From: Lentzea sp.
Lineage (GTDB): Bacteria > Actinomycetota > Actinomycetes > Mycobacteriales > Pseudonocardiaceae
Direction: 5' to 3'
Assembly (NCBI GenBank): GCA_030146905.1
Contig: JASLAV010000081.1
Location: 1-10,290 of the forward strand
DNA length: 10,290 nucleotides
Below, piece after piece: positions 6,254 to 10,290 of the stretch (position 1 is the first letter of the stretch; the number at the start of each line of letters is the position of its first letter). A model generated the notes under the pieces. That model had not been told where the DNA came from, did not search any database, and saw only the letters and a program-made list of their open reading frames with translations. Both the position numbers and the translations under genes were made by a program.

Positions 6254-6318
6254 ACCGGGGGTCGCCCGGTTGCCTGGTCGTTGGGCCGGGTGGGTGATCT
6301 GCTGGTGCGGAAACCGCA
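6254..6318 (+). promoter_or_regulatory. small hairpins in the recombinase-ku spacer
   Basis: The 123-base spacer holds ACCGGG (6254-6259) paired with CCCGGT (6265-6270), and TGCGG (6306-6310) paired with CCGCA (6314-6318) around an AAA loop. The second ends five bases before the ku ribosome-binding site AGGGG (6323-6327). It could affect ku translation or be an operator. There is no T-run for intrinsic termination, and I see no convincing promoter boxes, so ku may be read from the recombinase side. Confidence 0.25.
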
Positions 6319-6333
6319 TTTCAGGGGTACCCA

Positions 6334-7161
6334 ATGAGAATGAGATCCGTGTGGCGTGGGGCCATCTCCTTCGGGTTGGTGACGATCGCCGTGCGCCTCT
6401 ACACGGCTGTCGAGGAGCACGACTTCCGTTTCAACCAGGTGCACCGGGAGGACGGGGGGCGCATCAAGTACAGGCGCGTCTGTTCGGTGTGTGGTGAAGA
6501 GGTGGAGTATTCGGAGATCACCAAGGGCTATGAGCTGGACGACGGCCGGATGGTGATCATGGAGAACGAGGACTTCGAGAAGCTGCCGGTGAAGACCGAC
6601 AAGTCGATCGACGTGCTGGAGTTCGTGCCGGTGGAGGAGATCGATCCGATCTACTTCCAGAAGACGTACTACCTGGAGCCGGACAAGGCGGCGGCGCGGC
6701 CGTACGTGTTGTTGCGGGACGCGTTGGTGAAGACGGGCCAGCTGGCGGTCGTGAAGATCACGATCCGGCAGAAGGAGACGTTGGCGACGATTCGTGCGCG
6801 TGACGACGTGCTGGTGATGCACACGATGTTGTGGCCGGACGAGATCCGCAAGGCGGAGTTCGACTTCCTGGATTCGGACGTGGAGGTGCGGCCGCAGGAG
6901 TTGAAGATGGCGACGTCGTTGGTGGAGTCGATGGCGGGTGATTTCGATCCGGCGACGTTCACCGATGACTACCGGGACGCGTTGGAGAAGGTCATCGCGG
7001 CGAAGGCGGAGGGTGCTGAGCTGCCGGAGCAGCCGGAGTCGGAGGACAAGGGCGAGGTCATCGATCTGATGACGGCGTTGGAGCGCAGTGTGGAGAAGGC
7101 GAAGGCGGGGCGGAAGGGCGGGAAGAAGGTTCCGCCGAAGAGGAAGGCTTCGTCGGCGTAG
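6334..7161 (+). CDS. ku: bacterial Ku, DNA-end-binding protein of non-homologous end joining
   Basis: This 275-residue protein forms a homodimeric ring that threads onto double-strand DNA ends and recruits LigD. MRSVWRGAISFGLVTIAVRLY (about 3-23) is the canonical N-terminus. The beta-barrel ring region includes HREDGGRIKYRRVCSVCGEEV, with the conserved CxxC at 50-53, and KGYELDDGRMVIMENEDFEKL (about 64-84). RPYVLLRDALVKTGQLAVVKITIRQKETL and the LWPDEIR segment (167-172) follow. The tail (about 255-271) is rich in lysine and arginine, as in actinobacterial Ku proteins, where it helps binding and sliding on DNA. ATG 6334 is favoured over ATG 6340 because AGGGG ends six bases before it. The next gene starts at the base after its stop, indicating one operon. 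Confidence 0.97.
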   Translation: MRMRSVWRGAISFGLVTIAVRLYTAVEEHDFRFNQVHREDGGRIKYRRVCSVCGEEVEYSEITKGYELDDGRMVIMENEDFEKLPVKTDKSIDVLEFVPVEEIDPIYFQKTYYLEPDKAAARPYVLLRDALVKTGQLAVVKITIRQKETLATIRARDDVLVMHTMLWPDEIRKAEFDFLDSDVEVRPQELKMATSLVESMAGDFDPATFTDDYRDALEKVIAAKAEGAELPEQPESEDKGEVIDLMTALERSVEKAKAGRKGGKKVPPKRKASSA

Positions 7162-8610
7162 ATGGCGGGGCTCGAGGAGTACCGGCGCAAGCGGGATCCG
7201 GGGCGGACGCCGGAGCCCGTGCCTGCTGCTGCGGAGGAGTTGCCGCGGGGCGCTGATGACACGTTCGTGATCCAGGAGCACCACGCGAGCAGTCTGCATT
7301 GGGATGTGCGGCTGGAGCGGGGTGGTGTGCTGGTGTCGTGGGCGGTGCCGAAGGGGTTGCCGCCGACGACGGATGTGGTGCGGCTGGCTGTGCACACCGA
7401 GGATCACCCGTTGGAGTATGCGGAGTTCTCGGGTGAGATTCCGCGGGGTGAGTACGGCGGCGGCGAGATGTTCATCTGGGATCGCGGCCGGTACGAGACG
7501 GTGAAGTGGTCGGACCGCGAGGTGGACGTGGTTCTGCGTGGTCGTCGTGTCGAGGGTCAGTTCGTGTTCTTCCGGTCGGGTGGGGACGGGAAGAACTGGA
7601 TGGTGAAGCGGCGGCATGCTCCGGCGCGGCCGGACTGGCAGGTGTTGCCGGAGTTGCTCAAGCCGATGCTGGCGGTGCCGGGTCCTCTCCCCCACGATGA
7701 CGATGGTCAGTGGGCGTATGAGTTCAAGTGGGACGGTGTGCGGGCGATCCTGCGGGTGGAGGGTGGCCGGGTTCAGGCGTGGTCGCGTCTGGGGAACGAC
7801 ATCACGGTGGCGTATCCGGAGTTGCAGGGCGTGGGTGAGCAGCTGGGGTCGACGGAGGCGTTGCTCGACGGTGAGATCGTGGCGTTGCGGGACGGGCGGC
7901 CGAGTTTCAGCGCGTTGCAGAACCGGATGCACGTGAGCAAGTCGGATGCGGCGCGGCGGGCGGCGCGGCAGTACCCGGTGACGTTGTTGTTGTTCGACCT
8001 GTTGCACCTGGATGGTCGGTCGACGTTGCAGTTGCCGTTGTGGCAGCGGCGGGAGTTGTTGCGGGAGCTGGAGTTGCGGGGTCCGCATTGGCTGGCTCCC
8101 CCGTCGTACGACGAGGACGGTGCGGCGGTGCTGGCGGCGAGTCGTGAGCAGGGGCTCGAGGGTGTGGTGGCGAAGCGGTTGGACTCGGTGTACCAGCCGG
8201 GGATGCGGTCGCCGGTGTGGCGCAAGATCACCGATCTGATGGCGCAGGAGGTGGTGATCGGTGGCTGGCGGATGGGTGAGGGCAAGCGGTCCGGGGTGAT
8301 CGGGGCGTTGTTGCTGGGTATTCCGCGGGGTGACGGGTTGGCGTTCGCGGGGTCGGTGGGTACCGGGTTCAACGATGCCGAGCTGGAGGTGTTGACGCCG
8401 CGGTTGAAGGCGTTGGCGCGCAGGTCGTCGCCGTTCGTGACGGAGATGCCGAGGGAGAGGTCCAGGGGCGCGCGGTGGGTGGAGCCGGAGCTGGTGGCGG
8501 AGGTGGTGTTCCGGCAGTGGACGCCGGACGGGCGGATGCGCTTTCCGGCGTGGCGGGGGTTGCGGCCGGACAGGTCGCCGGAGGAGGTGCGTCGCGTTGA
8601 GCAGCAGTGA
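7162..8610 (+). CDS. ligD: DNA ligase D with phosphoesterase and ligase domains, lacking the polymerase domain
   Basis: This 482-residue ATP-dependent ligase seals ends held by Ku. The 3'-phosphoesterase domain (about 1-155) trims 3' ends; its metal residues are visible in QEHHASSLHWDVRLE (His40, His46, Asp48, Arg50) and HTEDHPLEY (His82). The adenylyltransferase domain (about 165-360) has motif I EFKWDGVRA with nucleophile Lys189, motif III DGEIVAL (Asp236), motif IIIa TLLLFDLLHLDG, motif IV GLEGVVAKRLDSVYQPG and motif V WRKIT (Lys355). The OB-fold (about 362-470) contains GGWRMGEGKRSGVIGALLLG and ends WRGLRPDRSPEEV. Domain order is phosphoesterase-ligase; in mycobacterial LigD a polymerase domain is fused in front, whereas here it is the next gene. 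ATG follows the ku stop directly, with GAGGAAGG about 15 bases upstream, and the last 14 bases overlap the polymerase gene. Confidence 0.96.
   Translation: MAGLEEYRRKRDPGRTPEPVPAAAEELPRGADDTFVIQEHHASSLHWDVRLERGGVLVSWAVPKGLPPTTDVVRLAVHTEDHPLEYAEFSGEIPRGEYGGGEMFIWDRGRYETVKWSDREVDVVLRGRRVEGQFVFFRSGGDGKNWMVKRRHAPARPDWQVLPELLKPMLAVPGPLPHDDDGQWAYEFKWDGVRAILRVEGGRVQAWSRLGNDITVAYPELQGVGEQLGSTEALLDGEIVALRDGRPSFSALQNRMHVSKSDAARRAARQYPVTLLLFDLLHLDGRSTLQLPLWQRRELLRELELRGPHWLAPPSYDEDGAAVLAASREQGLEGVVAKRLDSVYQPGMRSPVWRKITDLMAQEVVIGGWRMGEGKRSGVIGALLLGIPRGDGLAFAGSVGTGFNDAELEVLTPRLKALARRSSPFVTEMPRERSRGARWVEPELVAEVVFRQWTPDGRMRFPAWRGLRPDRSPEEVRRVEQQ
7687..7693 (-). other. GGGGGAG polar heptamer 6 (CTCCCCC on +), pointing towards dif
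   Basis: This copy is in ligD, at codons CTC CCC CAC (Leu176-Pro177-His178). The CCC proline codon is exceptional in this gene. Confidence 0.6.
8096..8102 (-). other. GGGGGAG polar heptamer 7 (CTCCCCC on +), pointing towards dif
   Basis: This copy is in ligD across GCT CCC CCG (Ala312-Pro313-Pro314), in a different codon phase from copy 6. Confidence 0.6.
8583..8587 (+). promoter_or_regulatory. GGAGG ribosome-binding site deciding the TTG start of the polymerase gene
   Basis: GGAGG sits within the last codons of ligD, nine bases before TTG 8597. It supports a TTG start with a 14-base overlap. The later GGAGG near 8620 has no in-frame start at a usable distance. Confidence 0.7.
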
Positions 8611-9484
8611 TGCCTCGAAGGAGGTGTCGGTCAAGGTCGAGGGCCGGGTGCTGAAGCTGACGAACCTGGAGAAGTTGTTGTACCCGGAGTTCGGGTTCAC
8701 CAAGGGTGAGGTGATCGATTACTACACCCGGATCGCTCCTGTGCTGCTCCCCCACCTGAAGGACCGTCCTGTGACGTTGAAGCGGTATCCGAACGGGGTG
8801 GACGGGAAGTGGTTCTTCGAGAAGAACGCGCCGGAGCACCGTCCTGAGTGGGTGCGGACGATGCGGTTGGAGTCGCCGGGGAGCACGAAGGGCAACGAGT
8901 TCGTCAACTACGTGATGGTGGACGAGTTGGCGACGTTGGTGTGGCTGGCGAACCTGGCGGCGTTGGAGTTGCACGTGCCGCAGTGGACGGTGGGGCCGCG
9001 TGGGGGCAAGCGGGATCCTGATCTGCTGGTGTTCGACCTGGATCCGGGTGCTCCGGCGACGGTGGTGGAGTGTTGCCGGGTGGCGGAGCTGGTGCGGACG
9101 GTGCTCGACGACGACGGTGTGGACGCGTGGGCGAAGACGTCGGGCAACAAGGGCATGCAGGTGTACGCGTATGCGCCGGCGAAGGACACGTCGGAGTACG
9201 CGAAGGCGGTGGCGCGGCGGTTGGCGAAGGAGTTCCCGCGGCTGGTGGTGTCGACGATGGCGAAGGCGCAGCGCACGGGGAAGGTGCTGATCGACTGGTC
9301 GCAGAACAACCCGGCGAAGACGACGGTGGCGCCGTATTCGTTGCGGGCGCGGGAGCGGCCGGCGGTGTCGACGCCGGTGACGTGGGACGAGGTCGAGGAG
9401 TGCCAGGTGGTGGAGGATCTGGTGTTCACGGCGGACGAGGTGTTGGAGCGGGTCGACGTGGTGGGTGAGCTGTTCGGGGGTTGA
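8597..9484 (+). CDS. stand-alone LigD-type primase-polymerase (archaeo-eukaryotic primase superfamily)
   Basis: This 295-residue polymerase fills or extends ends during end joining and corresponds to the polymerase domain of mycobacterial LigD. VEGRVLKLTNLEKLLYPEFG (about 14-33) and RPVTLKRYPNGVDGKWFFEKNAPEHRPEWV (about 57-86) are family hallmarks. The metal-binding aspartates are DLD (Asp147, Asp149) and Asp233 in LIDWSQNNPAKTT; His126 of ELHVPQW and Ser182/Lys185 of TSGNKG are also present. The residue that is His in the classical SGxKGxH motif is Gln188 here. The start is TTG 8597 inside the end of ligD, with GGAGG (8583-8587) nine bases upstream; no better start exists in frame. The overlap means translational coupling and balanced output with the ligase. 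Confidence 0.94.
   Translation: MSSSDASKEVSVKVEGRVLKLTNLEKLLYPEFGFTKGEVIDYYTRIAPVLLPHLKDRPVTLKRYPNGVDGKWFFEKNAPEHRPEWVRTMRLESPGSTKGNEFVNYVMVDELATLVWLANLAALELHVPQWTVGPRGGKRDPDLLVFDLDPGAPATVVECCRVAELVRTVLDDDGVDAWAKTSGNKGMQVYAYAPAKDTSEYAKAVARRLAKEFPRLVVSTMAKAQRTGKVLIDWSQNNPAKTTVAPYSLRARERPAVSTPVTWDEVEECQVVEDLVFTADEVLERVDVVGELFGG
8747..8753 (-). other. GGGGGAG polar heptamer 8 (CTCCCCC on +), pointing towards dif
   Basis: This copy is in the polymerase gene at CTC CCC CAC (Leu51-Pro52-His53). It contains the only CCC among the gene's 19 proline codons. Confidence 0.6.
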
Positions 9485-9517
9485 TAGTCTGGCCGACTGC
9501 CTACCTGGGGGTTTGCC

Positions 9518-10290
9518 GTGAAGATCGAGCTCGTCGACCATGATCCCGCGTGGCCGGGTCTGTACGAACGGGAGCGGGCCCGGATCCTGTCGGTGTTGCC
9601 GGGTGCGGAGTTGGAGCACGTCGGGTCGACGTCGGTGCCGGGGTTGTGTGCGAAGCCGTTGGTCGATGTGATGCTGGTGGTGGGTGACGCGGCGGACGAG
9701 GCGTCGTACGTGCCGGCGTTGGAGGCGGCCGGGTATCGGGTGGTGGTGCGGGAGGACGACTGGCACGACCACCGGATCCTGAAGGGCCCGGACACGGACA
9801 TCAATCTGCACGTGTTCTCGCGTGGGTGTGCGCAGGTGCGGCGGCATCTGCTGTTCCGGGACTGGCTGCGGGCGAACGAGGCGGACCGTGAGCTGTACGC
9901 CTCGACGAAGCGGGCGTTGGCGGAGTCGGAGTGGGCTCGGGTGCAGGACTACACGGACGCGAAGAACGCCGTGGTGCTGGAGATCCTCGAACGCGCCTAT
10001 GTGGAGTGGCGGCTGCCGTCGGATGACGTGGAGTACGTGACGGAGACGCGGTCGGGGAACGTGCGGATCGTGCTGGAGGAGCACGACCCGCGGTGGGCGC
10101 GGTGGTACGCGGTCGAGGAGGCGCGGATCCTGGCGGCGCTGGGCGGTGCGGTGCTGCGGCTGGAGCACGTCGGGTCGACGTCGGTGCCGGGGCTGGCGGC
10201 GAAGCCGCTGATCGACGTCCTGCTGGTGGTGCCGGACTCGGGTGACGAGGACGCGTACGTGCCGGCGTTGGAGCGGGCCGGGTACTACCT
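9518..10290 (+). CDS. tandem-duplicated GrpB-family (UPF0157) nucleotidyltransferase-fold protein, 3' end outside the window
   Basis: The frame is open from GTG 9518 to the window edge, about 257 codons, with the ribosome-binding stretch GGGGG (9507-9511) six bases upstream. The first GrpB domain (about 1-165) has HVGSTSVPGLCAKPLVDVML (34-53). The second starts near 183 with the matching HVGSTSVPGLAAKPLIDVLL (217-236). GrpB proteins belong to the nucleotidyltransferase superfamily; GST and the following D-V carry the usual GS...D pattern. No substrate is established, though the domain is also known fused to dephospho-CoA kinase in actinobacteria. Usual members have one domain of about 170-180 residues, so two in a row is unusual. 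A TAGTCT element at 9485-9490, just after the polymerase stop, could be a -10 box, but no -35 is clear. It is probably a separate unit from the repair operon. Confidence 0.88.
   Translation, partial: MKIELVDHDPAWPGLYERERARILSVLPGAELEHVGSTSVPGLCAKPLVDVMLVVGDAADEASYVPALEAAGYRVVVREDDWHDHRILKGPDTDINLHVFSRGCAQVRRHLLFRDWLRANEADRELYASTKRALAESEWARVQDYTDAKNAVVLEILERAYVEWRLPSDDVEYVTETRSGNVRIVLEEHDPRWARWYAVEEARILAALGGAVLRLEHVGSTSVPGLAAKPLIDVLLVVPDSGDEDAYVPALERAGYY
9612..9643 (+). repeat. 32-bp direct repeat, copy A, within the GrpB tandem gene
   Basis: These 32 bases encode the end of ELEHVGSTSVPG and recur without mismatch at 10161-10192, exactly 549 bases (183 codons) later. A second shared stretch near 9705 and 10254 has the same offset, so the whole domain was duplicated in frame. 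Confidence 0.85.
10161..10192 (+). repeat. 32-bp direct repeat, copy B, within the GrpB tandem gene
   Basis: This is the partner of the copy at 9612-9643, in the second GrpB domain. Perfect DNA identity here, against clear divergence elsewhere between the two domains, suggests strong constraint on the nucleotidyltransferase motif or local gene conversion. Confidence 0.85.

Noticed and set aside
5119..8703. 1194-residue open frame on the minus strand across the recombinase, ku and ligD
   Set aside because: It is antisense to three well-supported genes, is extremely rich in Arg, His and Pro, and has no domain marks. Long antisense frames are expected at this GC content.
4901..9484. An intact integrated mobile element (IMEX) at dif
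   Set aside because: Only one good dif copy is in the window, the 5189 dyad lacks matching Xer arms, and no plasmid, phage or toxin genes accompany the recombinase. A second dif copy beyond the window could reopen this.
9485..9490. TAGTCT as the -10 box of a promoter for the GrpB gene
   Set aside because: Its position is plausible, but no -35-like hexamer lies at the right distance, so it is mentioned only within the gene entry.
8369..10168. 599-residue minus-strand open frame over the polymerase and GrpB genes
   Set aside because: Same reason: antisense shadow with Arg/His/Pro composition, while the + strand carries clear families.

Overview
The window looks like chromosome of a high-GC, circular-chromosome actinobacterium, most likely a Pseudonocardiales-type genome. 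The evidence is GC-rich codon third positions throughout, GTG and TTG starts, a Ku/LigD end-joining cluster with a separate LigD polymerase gene, and an actinobacterial-type dif site. The genus is inference. No phage structural genes, transposase, tRNA, rRNA or CRISPR array is visible.

Layout. Left arm (1-4700): a small VOC-fold protein (-), a ZIP metal permease (-), a WYL-domain regulator (+) followed two bases later by an 88-residue unknown (+), a CadD-type transporter (-), a decayed gene remnant (+), an LLM-class flavin/F420 oxidoreductase (-) and a DinB/DUF664 protein (-). Centre (4698-5250): about 550 bases without a convincing gene. It holds a 28-bp site at 4901-4928 that matches the actinobacterial chromosome-dimer-resolution site dif, read on the minus strand. 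Right arm (5251-10290), all on +: a complete XerC/D-like tyrosine recombinase, then ku, ligase-D (phosphoesterase plus ligase) and a LigD-type primase-polymerase with no or overlapping spacing, then a tandemly duplicated GrpB-family protein that runs off the end.

The most interesting signal belongs to no gene. The heptamer GGGGGAG occurs eight times. All four copies left of dif are on the + strand and all four right of dif are on the - strand, so every copy points at dif. They run against the local base composition, since the + strand is C-rich on the left and G-rich on the right, and in the ligase and polymerase genes they account for three of the only four CCC proline codons. This is what a KOPS/AIMS-type FtsK-guiding sequence converging on dif would look like. 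The skew change (C-rich to G-rich along +) falls inside the recombinase gene near 5560-5700 and has the opposite polarity to the textbook terminus. The genes also run mostly away from dif, so they would be head-on to replication.

Working model: the window is the replication terminus. dif, a nearby dedicated-looking tyrosine recombinase and polar DNA-translocation signals sit beside a two-ended-break repair operon (Ku, LigD ligase, LigD polymerase). The site, the motif counts and the gene identities are read from the sequence. The functional link between Xer-type resolution and end joining is inference.
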